A DNA stretch of 64,000 bases from Neurospora tetrasperma FGSC 2508 (taxonomy: Eukaryota > Ascomycota > Sordariomycetes > Sordariales > Sordariaceae). Position numbers and translations under genes: made by a program. Below, piece by piece: positions 1-12,200 of this stretch; position 1 is the first letter of the stretch, and each line of letters opens with the position of its first letter. The notes below the pieces were generated by a model. The model was not told the origin of the DNA. It saw only the letters and a program-made list of their open reading frames with translations, and ran no database searches. The stretch covers positions 9,370,480 through 9,434,479 of the forward strand of contig NW_009799179.1 in the NCBI RefSeq assembly GCF_000213175.1. The letters run 5' to 3'.

Positions 1-6
1 ACCACA

Positions 7-696
7 ATGACAGCCCACATGCAATCATCAGGCCGCGGCGGCGCTGGCAACATCGTCGACAGCTCCAAGTCCCCCCGCATTCAGCCCGAAGACCTACAAA
101 CACCCACTCTCAAGACAGCCATGGTGACAACCGGCCGCGGTGGCAACGGCAACATGGCAAAGAACTCGGACCCCGTTGAGACGAGGAGGAGGCAAGACGT
201 TGAGCCGTACGTTTTACCTTTCCCTATCCATCTCCCCCACCTCAGCAATTTGTTGCTAACACAGTAACACAGTGTCGTCCGCCGCGACTCCTTCGGCGCC
301 ACCCACATTGGCCGCGGCGGCACCGGCAACGTCTTCACGGCCGAAGACGCGCAAGCTGCTCGCGAAGCCCAAAAGGCTGGCCACTCGGGAGCCACTGCCA
401 TTGACAAGGAAGACGAGAACCACCTGCATCTGCACAACCTGCTACACTCGTCAAGGACACATAATGGCGGAAATCACAAAGAGAATAAGGAGAATAAGGA
501 GAAGGAAAAGGAGAAGGAGGCTGAGCGCGAGAGACAAGCTGGCCATGGCCACAAGAAGAATGAAAAGAGCGAGTCGGAACTGGGGTGGGCGGAGAAGGGG
601 AGGAATTTCTTGTTTGGAAAGAAAGACAAGACAGACAAGAAGGAGGAGAAGAGGGAGGGGAGTGCAGAGAGGAAGAGTGGGAATAGTTCGTCGTAA
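7..696 (+). CDS. DUF3602-family protein with GRGGxGN repeats
   Basis: Two exons, 7-206 and 273-696, joined across a 66-nt intron (donor GTACGT, branch GCTAAC, acceptor CAG), give 207 aa from the first ATG in the window. The true start may lie upstream, because only six bases precede it. The motif GRGGxGN occurs at residues 9-15, 43-49 and 80-86; this repeated glycine-rich signature marks the fungal DUF3602 family, whose biochemical role is not known to me. The C-terminal half is highly charged, with Lys/Glu runs, and ends in a Ser/Lys-rich tail, so it is probably disordered. There is no signal peptide or membrane segment. The splice joins the second and third repeats in frame, which supports the model. 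Confidence 0.85.
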
Positions 697-1751
697 GGCG
701 GGTTGGGTTGTGGTGCGGTTGTGATGCGATTGAGTTGAGAGGGGGCCATACTGAGGGGTTCACGGTGGTGATCATGGAGTCAGGGCTGGACGGCAAGCTG
801 AGTTGATGAGGGGCTGCTGTTACGATGCTCCGCGACCCTCTTCTCGGCCTCCTCTCCGAATTGTCAACATCTACCGATGTCGGCATGTCACGGAAAGTGG
901 GATTTTTCTTTGTTTCATCACTGTTCATACCCAGGGGTTTTGGCGTTAAGGGATATTCACCTCTCTACACGGGGTTGCGATGGATTGGGTATAGGCCATT
1001 ATGACAGGTTGGGGCTCTCCTTTTTCAACATTAGCATTTTGGATGGGGGTGTTTTTTGACGGATGTACGGATGTGTTGAACACAGCACGGCATAGGACAG
1101 AAAGAAGCTTTGATATTAAAACAGGCAAGGAAAGAAAGAGAAGGGTTTCCAAAAGTTATCCTGATTTATCTCTACTTTATTTTGCCCGCTGGACGTTTGT
1201 GATCCCAATGTTACGGTCTTTTTCTGGTTAACAGTGTGTTGACTGAACATGACTTCTTTCGCGGATGCCATCAGTTGAGTGATGAGTCATTTGCGTGAGA
1301 TTTGGTTTCATGTCTATATTTCGGAGCAGAGATACCAAACACCTACCTACTTGCCTATATCCGCGTATTGTCCGTATCACTCGTCGATGTTATTGGTGTT
1401 TCTGTCTTTGATAATCTGATTGGCCCACTTGTATGACTATTCCGAGGGATCTTGATACGACTTGACGACAACAAACTACATTTGCATCAAAACATCGATT
1501 CTTCACTTCGGTTGTTCCTTCAATTCCACGCAAGTTTACTCAGGGAACGGACGGTCTTCAGTCTCTCATCTGTTCTCGGAAAGCCGCCAGGATTTGAATC
1601 CTCCCTGCCTCGGCTAAATATCCGTTTTTCGAAAATTTTCACCAGAACCTACGGCTTTTTTTCTACGCAAAATATCTCGACAACACTCCTCCTCACTGCA
1701 ACCACAACCATCACCCCAGCCACCACCACAACCACCACCAACAAAAAAAAA
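697..1751. other. Intergenic: 3' flank of DUF3602 gene and leader of GNAT gene
   Basis: About 1.05 kb without a supported gene. The last 300 bases before 1752 are open in the reading frame of the next gene, but only from a TTG, and include A- and CA-rich leader-like sequence just before the ATG. I treat them as 5' untranslated leader. Confidence 0.5.
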
Positions 1752-3251
1752 ATGACAGAACCCTCCGCCCTCTATTTCCACCTCCTCGACACCCCCCTCC
1801 CCTCTCCCTCCCTCCTCACCCTTCTATCCAACCACCTCCCTTACTCCCTCCCCGTCCTCCGCCGTCTTCAATACGCCGCCAATTTTTCAGACAACAACAA
1901 CAATAACGGGCTGGGCACGACTCCCTACTCCCATGTTTTATTTGCTTCCAAGTATTCCCTCGAGGATCTTGTCCAGCCTTTTGAATCTGTAGCTGAAGCT
2001 GAAGCTGAAGATGAAGTTGAAGTTGAAGCGGTTGGAAAAGGTGGGCAAGCGGCAGCAGCGGATGGAATAGGAAAAAGGAGAAGAAGAAGGAGACATTTCG
2101 CCGCGGCGTTTGTGGACTTGAGTCGGTTTCCCGAGACGCAGGCGTGGGTTTATTCTACGATGGAGGATCATTGTTTTTTTGATCCTGGTGTGGGTATGGG
2201 TACGACCATGGATGGATCGACAACATCGACAACATCGGAAGTGTTTGGCTCCCAGTCGCAGTCGCATTCCTTACCGGAGGAAGAGGCCCAAGAGTGCGAT
2301 GAGCTAATGTTGGCCCTCTTGAGAAGGATGCGATCCATTGCTTTGCAGATGCCTTTTGTTCTAGAGAACGCAAGTGAGCACAGACAAAAGAACTGGACTG
2401 AGGCGAGGGAATATCTTTGTATGGACGCTACCGCGGGAGGCCCGGGACCAAAGGTGATGATAGGTAGTCTGGCGGAGATTCATCGCCATCGATTGTTTTT
2501 GGATCAGGGACGGGTCCACATGCACAAGACGGCGAATATCCCTGAGGAGATTGAGTGGGAGGTGTGTCAGAAGTGGTTGTTTCGGACGGAAGCGTTGGTG
2601 TCGTCATCGTCGTCGTCGTCGTCGTCGGAGAAGGAGGAGGGGGGGTTGGAAAGGGTGATGAGGGAGGAAGAGGGGTTGGTGTGGGATCGGGTTAGGACGA
2701 AGGAGGATGTAAGGTTGGTGCAGAGCCGGACGAGTATTAAAAGGCAGGAGGATACGCTTTTGGGACTTCCTAGTGTGGCGGTACGGGATGGAGAGGGGAG
2801 GATGGTGGCGTGGGGGTTCATGGCGTTTGATGGGACGTTGATGACGTTGCATGTTGAGGTTTGTCTTTTCCTTTTCCCCTTACATTTTCACTAAAGAACG
2901 GGAGAGGGAGGAGGGAGAGAGAAAAGGAGAGAAAAAGGGACGAGGAAGCTGACAAGAACAAAACAAAAACAGGAGCAATACCGCGGAAAGGGACTGGCGA
3001 AGGCGGTGGCTTGTAAAGTCATGAGGGATCATGTCAAGGATTATGGCGATGATGGGTGGGGAGCTGCGGATGTTTTCCTAGAGAATTATAGGAGTCAGGG
3101 GGTTTGTAGGAGTATTGGTGGGCGGGTTGGGTGGTTGTTGTCTTGGTGAGTATTCCCGTTTTTTTCCCCTGGAATTTGACGTTATGAGAGTTGCTGCTGA
3201 CATGAAAATAGGGCCGTGGTGGATCTGGCTACAGCTGGGGATGCGTTGTAA
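1752..3251 (+). CDS. GNAT-family N-acetyltransferase
   Basis: Three exons, 1752-2858, 2973-3145 and 3212-3251, encode 439 aa. Introns have donors GTTTGT and GTGAGT, with GCTGAC-type branch points. The ATG at 1752 follows an A-run and is the first in-frame ATG. The acetyl-CoA binding motif A is split by intron 1: LHVE, then QYRGKGLAKAV at about residues 371-381, matching the (R/Q)xxGxG/A signature of GNAT enzymes. The downstream part, with an asparagine in VFLENYRSQGV and then IGGRVGW, fits the last strands of the fold and resembles the FR47 or glycine N-acyltransferase-like branch. Substrate cannot be told. The N-terminal half has Asn, Glu and Ser runs (the Ser run at about 2603-2630 comes from a TCG/TCA microsatellite). 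The gene is convergent with the heme gene, 102 bp apart. Confidence 0.82.
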
Positions 3252-3353
3252 GCGTTGAGCAGGTTACTTTGAAAATTTGATTGAGGGGATATATGTCTAT
3301 CTAAATTTCATACATCATCAACACCGTTTTTATACGTACATACAACCAGGCAC

Positions 3354-4677
3354 CTAAGCCTTGGTCTTAGTCAACCGATGAATCTCCTCAAAGAAGAACT
3401 TGAGATCATCCGGGTTAACAAACGGCGTAATGCCATGGCCCAAATTGACAATCCAGCCCTTGTGTCTGCCATGCCAATCAAAGCCCTGCACCATCTCCTC
3501 GACGACCTTGGTGATGGCCTCATGGGATCCGTAGAGAACACCAGGGTCAGCGTTACCCTGGAGGACCATAGGCCTGTCGCCAACAACCTTGACGGCCTCG
3601 GCGGGGTCGTGCAGCCAGTCCAGGCCGACGACATTGTAGCCCATGTCGCAGGCGGCGTCGAGAGCGTACCATGCGCCCTTGGGGAAGACAACCATGGGGA
3701 CGGGCTCGAGACCCATCTCCTTGAGGCGAAGCGGCAGGTGCTTGGCGATGTAGGTCAGGTAGGGCTGGGAGAAGGTCTTGAAAGAGGAGGGGGAGAGCTC
3801 GCCGGCCCAGGAGTCAAAGACTTGGACGATCTGGATGTCGTTAGTACTGAATGGCCAAAGTGATAGACCCAGACAAGAGGGGGCATTACCTGAGCGCCAG
3901 CCTTGACCTGCAGAGCCAAGTACTCCACGCACAACTCCGAGATCTTCTGCAACAAAGCCTTGGTCTCCTCGGGATACTTGTAGATCCACGTCTTGACCTC
4001 CTTGAACAGCTTAGTACCGCCGCCCTCAACCATGTAGCACAGCAGCGTCCACGGGGCACCGGTGAATCCAAACAGGGGGACACGGCCGTCGAGCTTCTTG
4101 CGGGTGAGGGTGATGGCCTTGTAGACGTAATCCAGCTCCTTGGCCACGTCGACGTCGCGCTTCATGAGCTCGGCGTACTGGCCGTCGCTGGGCGAGCGCA
4201 GAGGGTTGGGGAAGTGGGGGCCCTTCTTGTCGACCATCTCGACCGTCATGCCCATGGCCTGGGGGATGACGAGGATGTCGGAGAAGATGATGGCGGCGTC
4301 GATCAGGCCGGCGTAGCGCTCAATGGGCTGGAGGGTCAGGGTCGAGGCGATCTCGGGGTCGCGGCAGACTTCAAAGAAGTCACGTCCGCCTTTGGCTTCA
4401 TGGTACTCGGGGAGGTAGCGGCCGGCTGTGAGGATGAGAGGTGAGTTTCGGAGTGAAAGTAAAAATGTGTAAGTGAGAACTTCTCACCCTGGCGCATCAC
4501 CCAGATAGGGGGACGCTCAACGGTCTCGCCTGTGTGTGAGAAAATGGGTGTGTTAGTGAATGAGATTGCATGTGAAAGATGAGATGACTCTTTTTTTGTC
4601 TGAAATTTTCGGAAAGACTTACCACGGGCGGCCCTGAGCAACAAGTCATTCTTGAGAGGAGGAAATTGGGAAGCCAT
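3354..4677 (-). CDS. HEM12: Uroporphyrinogen decarboxylase (heme biosynthesis)
   Basis: Four exons on the minus strand, 4677-4623, 4529-4488, 4425-3890 and 3830-3354, encode 369 aa, the usual length of the enzyme. It decarboxylates the four acetate side chains of uroporphyrinogen III to give coproporphyrinogen III in the cytosol. Diagnostic motifs are [16 protein letters not shown] near residues 25-40 (substrate-binding Arg residues), GFTGAPWTL in the middle, the [12 protein letters not shown] loop straddling the last splice, GLDWLHDP, and VNLGHGI near the C-terminus. All introns have clean signals: GTAAGT, GTGAGA and GTAATG donors and a TACTAAC branch in the last. The 55- and 42-nt first exons are too short to show up as open reading frames. 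Nothing looks damaged. It shares a divergent 0.86-kb promoter region with the next gene. Confidence 0.97.
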
Positions 4678-5540
4678 CTTGTGTCTGTTTGTTGACTTGT
4701 TGTGAAGGTACCAGGCAACCAAGGCAGTGGACAAGGACAAGAGACAGAGAGAAGCCCCCGCCATGTTTCCATGGACTTTGTGATATCCAAAACAGAACTG
4801 CCCGGTGGAGGATCACCGCACCCACAGCGTTGAAGCTCGGCTGCTGAATTTCAGTGGAGTCCTTTTTGGCGTATTGCGGGGTCGATCTGCTGCCAATTGC
4901 ACCCCTGGTACGATCGAGCTCCCACTAAATTTACCCCTCTTGTCCCTGGAAGTCTGTCTGTCAATCCCCCGCGCGCTTTCTCGGTCAATTTGTGGCCTAC
5001 GACTTTAGGACTGGAAACTGTGGGCTACCTAGAGGTATAGTAACAGGTAAAAGCCACAACTGCCCTCAAGGAAAGTTCAGACGAATGCAGGTACCATCAG
5101 CCACAGACAAAGCACAGCTCGCTACAGCTTGCTTCCTTAGATAGGTTAAGTTCCGTTGGAGATGCTCAGCTGTGCCGCGCCGTTGCCTGGGCCTGCCCGC
5201 AATCGATGTTAGACTAAAAAGTTGATATCCACAATTCCCCCTCACGAACTCTCACAAGTCTCGAGCTACCAAGCTAAGCTGTTCTCTTCATTGTGTCGTA
5301 CGTTGCTGGTCTCGCCATGTCCTCCTCAACACCAATTCACTCTCTTTGTCTGTCATGATATACCTCCTTAATTGCTATACACTACATCATCTCGACACCT
5401 CAATCAACAAGCAATTCCCCCCTCCGATGGATCTCACTAGGCTGGGATCCCCCGACCACCCACCCCTCCGCCGCCCGTGAACGCGAGTCAAGCTCCCACG
5501 TCGAGTCTCCTCCTTCTCCTCCGCTCCGAGTCCACTCCCC
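4678..5540. promoter_or_regulatory. Divergent intergenic region between HEM12 and the 1,235-aa gene
   Basis: An 863-bp gap separates two divergently oriented starts, so it should hold promoters and 5' leaders for both. I see no convincing ORF or TATA box. The part next to 5541 is pyrimidine-rich (CCCCTCC-type tracts), as is common just upstream of fungal starts. Confidence 0.45.
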
Positions 5541-8500
5541 ATGACTCCACAAACTTCCCACTGCTACCGCCTGCTCCAGCTGAGTCGAACTCCGCGAATT
5601 CCCTCCATTCCCCGAAGCCCACTCCCGACCGGCCCTCCGTGTTGGGTCGCCTCCGCCGCCGACTTCCCCCATCTCGCCAGCTTTGTCCAGTCCACACGGA
5701 GGACGGTGGGGAGCGTGCCCGGTCCGCTCGAGGCCCGCCGCCGCTTGGGGAAACGGAACCTCGGAGATCTCAATGCCTTACAATGTCCGCCCACTCCACC
5801 ACCATGGGCCTTCCCTTACCCAGTCGACCTGAGTCAGTGGAATTGGGAGCCGCCATCTTCAGCTTCGGCGCAACATGTTGCCTTTGATCGTACGGCAATT
5901 GGGTTCGATAATTCTACGCCAACGGATTTGCTCGCTAATGCCGACTTTTTTGTAAGCGGTTGGACGGCGCATCAAGATTTGCGACAGTCGAAGAATGAAC
6001 CGATAACACAACAGTTTCTGGAACAGTGCGCGGTAGAGGAGGGAATACACAACTTCGAGGATACACAGCACTCGACTTGGGATGACGTACCATATGATCA
6101 GCCATTGACAGCGCAAGAAGAAACAGAAAGTGTCGAGGATACACAGCACTCGACTCGGGATGACATACCATGTGATGAGCCATTGACAGAGCAAGAAGAA
6201 ACGGAAAGCTTCGAGGATACACAGCACTCGGCTCGACACGACATCCCACTTGATGATGCATGGTCAGCTCAGGAGAATACAGAAAGTGTCGAGGATACAC
6301 AGTACTCGACCCCCAACGATACACCATTTGAAGGCTGGCCTTCACAAAAAAGCCCCGAAGCTCCGATCGTGGAAGTTGCGAGCTCGAAGAACAACAGTCA
6401 CTCAACAACCGCATCCGACATCTTTGACGAAACCGGAAATTTCACTTGGGACCCGACAGCGCAACATACAGACACCTTGGAGCACTCCGATTATCAAATA
6501 ATTATACCAGAATGGTCGGCAAAAGTTGATGTGAAAGGCCCAGAGGCTACACAGCACTCGGCCCAGCAGAATTTCCCATGGGAAGAAAGGTCTTTACATG
6601 GAGCGCTCGACAGGTCGTTTACAGTAGACCTAAAGACTGCGACTTCAATAGACACCAGCCATTCGACAACTGCACCAGATGTCTTTGACGATTCAGGCTT
6701 CTTTACCTCAGTTCCAGAATCAGAGATAGATCAAAAGAATACAAAGCCCGATCAGTGGATAAGTCCAGAGGCTTTTATGGAACAATGGTCAACGTCAGAG
6801 CCGCCGGAGGAAGCGAGGCCTACAGAACCAGAGATTACCAACCCCTCGGCGGTTCAACTACCAAAATGGTTTCAAGACCCAGAGACCATAAACATACGTT
6901 CCCTGAGAAGAGGAGGTGACCTCCAGTCATTTTCGGAAGCCCTGGGACAAACGATGCCTGAGGAATTGGAAAACATGGAGAGGGACGTTGAGCTGGAAAC
7001 CACGGGTCCAGAGGCCGTCCGGGAAGAGGAGGCAGAAGAGGATATATTGGAGGAGGAACCACAATCCCCGTCAGCACAGTACGTAAATCTTCGACAAGAC
7101 GTAGATCGTCTACATGCGGCATTCACAGAACCCCTGGCGATCTTTGCGGAACTGTTCGGTGAAATATGCGCCAACCTCAAGCAAAACATTGCTCTTGGCG
7201 AGATATCGGCCATAGAACTTAGGGCTATCTCCCATGAGCTGATCCGAACCATACAGGAGAGATGGGGCGAAGACGAGGACATGATGCAGACCCATTATTC
7301 GGCGCTGTACAACATGACACAGGCACAGTTAGCTGTATTTCTGAAAACCATTATTGACGGCGTCAGAAGTTCCGAAACTCTCACCGCAGACGCCGTTGAA
7401 CCTGCCTTCTGGCGGCAATTCTTCGAGTGGATGTCCAAACTTGAACCTGGCAACGACTTGTATTACCTCTTCTACTGGGGAATGCGCACCGTATCCCAAC
7501 CTGGTATCAAGAAGGGTATGGAAGGCATTTTGACAGTCCTCGAACGAATTCTCACCGCATGGGCTGCTCAGCCGCCAGGAACCACAGATCTTGGGGAAGG
7601 CCCTGACGGGGGTCAATTGAATGAGGCTGATAAAGCTACGCCAAACGTTGAGGAAGAAGATATCGACGAGAGCGATTTTGACAACAACGATCTGGACCAA
7701 GTCAAATTTCACGAAGATGTCACGGAGGAAGTCGACACTGACCCAAATCAAGATTTATACCTGGAATGGCCTCCACCAGATCCCAAGTCTATCAGCTGCG
7801 TCGACTCCGTCCTGTTTGCGCTCAACGTCCGTTCCAGAGGGGAGAATCCTCAGAGAAACTGTCTACATGTTCGTTGGGTTTCTGCGGCCTTGGAAGCCGT
7901 CTCCCCACACAAGCACAGTATCCTTTTCGATGCAGCCACTGAACTCGTTCTGCAACTCGGCTCCAGTCCAGAGGGGATGGGAAGTCCGGTAGTATACAAC
8001 TGGCTTTCTGTGCTGGCCCAGATGGACGGAGTGAACACACAATTACTTTGCGATGCCATTGATGCCTTTAAGACGGTACCGGAAACCATTGAGCATTTGG
8101 GTAACTTTCATATGTGCTCGCTGATGCTCTTTCACTGGGCCAGTCGAGATCGTCTCAAGAGAAGGTTTTTAACGGCCAGAATGTACAGGCACAAGCATGA
8201 GGCATACCAAGTTGGTCTCGACAACAGCCAACTCGCATGCCTTGCCATGGCCATATATGAGTCCGAACCAGCGACAAATCATGCGCTTTTGTTCACCAGC
8301 ATGTTCCATATCCTCCGATCGTTCAACCGGGTTCATCACCTCCCCAGGGCCCTCAAGAAGTTCGCACGAAGAGGTTTTATTAACCGCACTCTTCTCGAAG
8401 ACCTTGCCTATCTTTGTGATGACCACAAGGTAGCTCTCAAGATGCGTCGCATCTGGGAAGCCTATGCCTGGAAAAAGAGAGCGATAGGTCCCGTGTTCAG

Positions 8501-9248
8501 GGAAAAGATGGAAAAAATGATGAGTTCCAAAATGCCACCCAAGATGGATGACGGCGACAAGCACGCGCCGTTCAGCACCCACGTATACCTAAAGTATGCC
8601 AAGGCCATCATTGCCGACCCGAGCATCAGAATCTCCACCATCTGGAAAGTCCTTGACATTCCCAGATTCGAAGAGGCATTCGACCCCGACAGGGTTTCCT
8701 TGGAGGACCAACGGAAGCGGTTGAGCCTCCATGGAAACGTGGGTGACAAGCGTGCCACAGTCGTTGCGCAGATCGCACCCCTGTTCGCAAGCGTTGAACA
8801 TCTCTCCGACAGACAGAAATACCGGCTGATGCAACAGTCCATCAGCTATCTGGAGGAAGTCGAAGCCATCAAGGCTGCCCGCGGCATGGGCGGTCTCACT
8901 GATCAGGACATTCAGTCCACGGTGCAGCACACCCTTGACTCCAGGTACAGCGAGTCCAACGACCGTGACGCGATCCACCAGCCGAATCCATGGAACCAAG
9001 GGCTGAGCGCAGATGTCCTGATGGCTCTCTACAAGGTTGTGACCAAGGACTTGGTCATGGGCCGACCGGGCAGGGAAACGAGGCTCAGGTATTTTATTCA
9101 GTGCATGGAGAGGCATTATGGACCCGAGGTGGCGAGAGCGACAAGGCAGAAGTTGGTGGACTGGAGGACGAAGCTTTATGAGCAGGACAAGCCGAATTCC
9201 TATCAGGTGAGGAGGAGGAGGGAGTTGAAGCAGATGTCGTCATATTAG
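5541..9248 (+). CDS. Large fungal protein with N-terminal repeats, possibly mitochondrial
   Basis: One uninterrupted 1,235-codon frame. I chose the ATG at 5541 because it follows a CCCC context and the next in-frame Met is far downstream. The first ~75 residues are rich in Arg, Ser and Pro with few acidic residues, consistent with a mitochondrial presequence. Residues ~172-275 hold four 26-residue repeats built on EDTQHST and EQEETE, and looser echoes follow (ATQHSA). Up to about residue 500 the chain is acidic and looks disordered. The C-terminal ~600 residues look globular and helical, with Trp-rich and Arg-rich helices (for example RRIWEAYAWKKRAIG), somewhat like organellar helical-repeat proteins such as PPR proteins; I could not align a true PPR consensus. 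Function unknown. Confidence 0.75.
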   Translation: MTPQTSHCYRLLQLSRTPRIPSIPRSPLPTGPPCWVASAADFPHLASFVQSTRRTVGSVPGPLEARRRLGKRNLGDLNALQCPPTPPPWAFPYPVDLSQWNWEPPSSASAQHVAFDRTAIGFDNSTPTDLLANADFFVSGWTAHQDLRQSKNEPITQQFLEQCAVEEGIHNFEDTQHSTWDDVPYDQPLTAQEETESVEDTQHSTRDDIPCDEPLTEQEETESFEDTQHSARHDIPLDDAWSAQENTESVEDTQYSTPNDTPFEGWPSQKSPEAPIVEVASSKNNSHSTTASDIFDETGNFTWDPTAQHTDTLEHSDYQIIIPEWSAKVDVKGPEATQHSAQQNFPWEERSLHGALDRSFTVDLKTATSIDTSHSTTAPDVFDDSGFFTSVPESEIDQKNTKPDQWISPEAFMEQWSTSEPPEEARPTEPEITNPSAVQLPKWFQDPETINIRSLRRGGDLQSFSEALGQTMPEELENMERDVELETTGPEAVREEEAEEDILEEEPQSPSAQYVNLRQDVDRLHAAFTEPLAIFAELFGEICANLKQNIALGEISAIELRAISHELIRTIQERWGEDEDMMQTHYSALYNMTQAQLAVFLKTIIDGVRSSETLTADAVEPAFWRQFFEWMSKLEPGNDLYYLFYWGMRTVSQPGIKKGMEGILTVLERILTAWAAQPPGTTDLGEGPDGGQLNEADKATPNVEEEDIDESDFDNNDLDQVKFHEDVTEEVDTDPNQDLYLEWPPPDPKSISCVDSVLFALNVRSRGENPQRNCLHVRWVSAALEAVSPHKHSILFDAATELVLQLGSSPEGMGSPVVYNWLSVLAQMDGVNTQLLCDAIDAFKTVPETIEHLGNFHMCSLMLFHWASRDRLKRRFLTARMYRHKHEAYQVGLDNSQLACLAMAIYESEPATNHALLFTSMFHILRSFNRVHHLPRALKKFARRGFINRTLLEDLAYLCDDHKVALKMRRIWEAYAWKKRAIGPVFREKMEKMMSSKMPPKMDDGDKHAPFSTHVYLKYAKAIIADPSIRISTIWKVLDIPRFEEAFDPDRVSLEDQRKRLSLHGNVGDKRATVVAQIAPLFASVEHLSDRQKYRLMQQSISYLEEVEAIKAARGMGGLTDQDIQSTVQHTLDSRYSESNDRDAIHQPNPWNQGLSADVLMALYKVVTKDLVMGRPGRETRLRYFIQCMERHYGPEVARATRQKLVDWRTKLYEQDKPNSYQVRRRRELKQMSSY
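6054..6365 (+). repeat. Four-copy 78-bp in-frame tandem repeat
   Basis: Units start at 6054, 6132, 6210 and 6288, exactly 78 bp apart, each opening with a (T/G)TCGAGGATACACAG core. Since 78 is a multiple of three, copy-number change keeps the frame and adds or removes 26 residues. Copies 1-3 are the most alike; copy 4 drifts in its second half. Confidence 0.9.
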
Positions 9249-12200
9249 GTGGAAAGGGGCGTATATAACGAACGAAAGCAGGCATGCTTGCACATATCTT
9301 TTCTTCTTTTTTTTTCTTTTTTACTTTCTTCTGAACATAACTCAGTTTCAATACGTTCAATTTTCAACAACAACATCTGTCTACATTCTGGTTCTGGGCA
9401 TATACATACCCACGGCATCTTTTGCTTTCCAATACTCAAGTGTTCAACATCTGTCGCGACGGCAGTTACTCGACAAGGGCTCCTCCCCAGACTCTGTCTC
9501 TTCCACCGCCGCGATTGCGTTGACCGAGAAGCTCCCCATGATTATTTTGATTAGCGCTGCTGGGATGTCGGTCGGGGTGGATGGTGTCATGGTGCCACAG
9601 AGACCAATCGTGGTTACACGGCAGATATGCAAATAAGTTGGTCGCCACCATGCTTCCGTGCTCGGGCGGGCCCCGACCAAAGCATACATACCTACTACCA
9701 AAGGCGAGAAAGGGCGTGTCTAGGTTTGAAAGGGCTCGAGGAAGTCCCGCGCGGTACTCCATGATTTCAGGACTTGAAACTCGCCTAAACGACCAGCCAT
9801 GGTTCCATGTTTCCGACTTCTGTTAGAGATCTCAACGGTTGACGATTTATCTGCCTATGGCAAGCCTCAGGGCAATCAGAGTGAGTGGATTTGTAAGTGG
9901 GTACGTGAGTTTGACTACAAGGTGTGCCTAAAACGAACCTTCAACAACCAGACGGGGTGACACGGTTACTAACAGACGATCTGGTCTGGCCTGGCCGCTG
10001 GGACACTCTCAGGTCACTCAACGGCAATGAAAGGAGTACACAAGAAGAGAAACGAAAGATCGTTAACTTACGATCTATGTTGTTCATCCCTTATTCTTAT
10101 TCTGGGGATCAAAACTCAACAGCAGATTGCGAGCACAAGAAAGATGGATAACCCAAATCAAAACCTAAATCAACAACTGAAACATGAGACTCAGAGACAT
10201 AAACAAGGACGGGGGTCTAAGGAACAGACAGGCGAGACAGATGGGTCAGCGATGACCTGCAGCAACATTTCAATACTTGCAACAGTCACACAAAGACGAC
10301 CAGAACGTCCGATAGGCTTCCTCCTCCATGGAGTCTCCCGATCGTGGCTTCTGTGCTCTCTGTCCCGCTGGTCCGCCTGCCAGGCCACGATCTCACGCCA
10401 CAATCTTTCTCCGGCGTAGGTTCCTAGTCCGTCGTTACTGTGAATTTCCTCTTAATCATCAACCCCCTCACTCACGTATCTTCATCTTGAGACACACGGT
10501 CGATCAGCAAGCAAGTAGCAAAGTGGCGTTCGCGCGCATGGTTCAGTCTTGTATGGCTGGCTGGTGGCTTTTGAGGGAATCTAGACTCGGACCCAGCCTC
10601 CCACACGCTGTTGTTTGGACACACACAAAACCAGAGATGGAGGTGGTGAGGGGAGCGGCGGATCGAACGCCTCCTGCGTGGAGTGGGCTGCCACTCCTCA
10701 AAGGGCTTAGAGTCAACAATAACCGAGTGCCGAATGCGAATGGGAAGGAATACATTCCGGCTGGGGATGTTTTGACGAGATATTCTCAACGCTACGGTGA
10801 GTTGCCTCGTGGTGGTGGTGGTGATTCGAAACGACACATGGGATCATGGGCCAGCCCTCGAGACGAGAGAAAAACTCGCCAGGTCTTGATGTTCCAAATC
10901 GAATGGCATTCTTCTGATCGAGTTCACTTCACCGAAATTGATCTTTAATAAACGAAGAAGCATACCTACAAGCGACATATGGCGATAACACCACGGCACC
11001 CCGACTCCCGCAGTATAGTACTTCAGCTTACCTAGATTCCTCCACTCTTTGTGAAACGTGGGATCAACGTTCCGGTGCTTGCCTGCAGCTTCTGCCCCTA
11101 GCTCTCTGTCCCCAATCCTTCTCCCTCCCCAGTCTTTCAAAAAGCGTTGCTGTGCTATCCCGTCTGGTCGGTCGGGCGGGAGCGTGTGAAGCGCTATTGC
11201 GTCTGCAGCTCACATAAACCCCCATCACCCATTGTCCCATCCATGTCTTGATCAAGGTATGTGGGTCTAAGCAAGGAGATTCCCCGAAGGACTTTACACT
11301 CGTTTCTTCAGAAATGGGACCATCGAGTTCGTCTGTAGACCCAAAAGAGGCATATAAGAAAAAGAGCGCAAAGCGAACAGGCAATTCCCAGTTCCTCATG
11401 CAGATCCATCCCGGCGATGAAGAACTATTACCACCCAACAGTCAACAATCACTGTTGGGAGTAAGCAGTCACGCCGGCATTGTCACCAACTACGCGAATA
11501 TCATCGTATGTAAGGGGAAGAGGGGGGAAAAAGTGAGGTACTTTGAGCTCAATACCAAAAATGGCAATTCGGTAAAGGCTGGCTGACCGACCGAGAAGGT
11601 TGAAAGGAGCTTCGGATCCTTCCTGGTAGCTTGCTGCCCGAGATCCCTTTTATTTCACTCGCTTCTGCATTATCGCTCACCCAGTTCCCCCAGTTTCCCA
11701 ATCTGTGGTGCATGTCTGGCCTGTCTGACCGACCCATCTGTCTTCTCTCCCTCCCTCCCTCTCTCTTTTGTTCTTGTTCCCCCATTTAATACGGTCCGAG
11801 ACTTTGACTCGGTCTTGGTTCGGTAGCTAGCCGCAGCTACCCTTTTCATACCTGCCCCTCTCTTCTTTACCTCACATACCCTTATCGGACTCACGCATCC
11901 TATGGTATTGGGAGCTGACAATCTGGGGATCAAGCAGCCGCCGTCCCGGTACATACAAACTTTAGGTCCAACCCCTGGATGCATGTCGGCTGGCGTTCCG
12001 GGTGCCGTCTTCAAGGGAAGAGAAATCAAGAGCAACAGTCCAATAGTCTTTGTTCCCCTTTCCTGTGCGGTTGCTGCTGCTGCTGCTAAAAGAAGGAACG
12101 GGAATCTCCATACTTTCCCATTTGTTCGGGGTCGGTCGGTGATCAGGGTTCATCATCTCGCGTGGTTGTGGTGGCTGTGGCGCCTACTATCGATCGTGAC

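Noticed and set aside
1580-1610. AGGATTTGAATCCT palindrome resembling a tRNA T-arm (box B).
   Set aside because: No box A at the right distance, no acceptor stem, and it lies in a gene leader.
1452-1751. N-terminal extension of the GNAT frame.
   Set aside because: It begins with TTG, has no upstream ATG in frame, and its composition is leader-like.
10328-10948. 206-codon plus-strand frame.
   Set aside because: No domain, unremarkable composition, overlapping frames on both strands and no splice extension.
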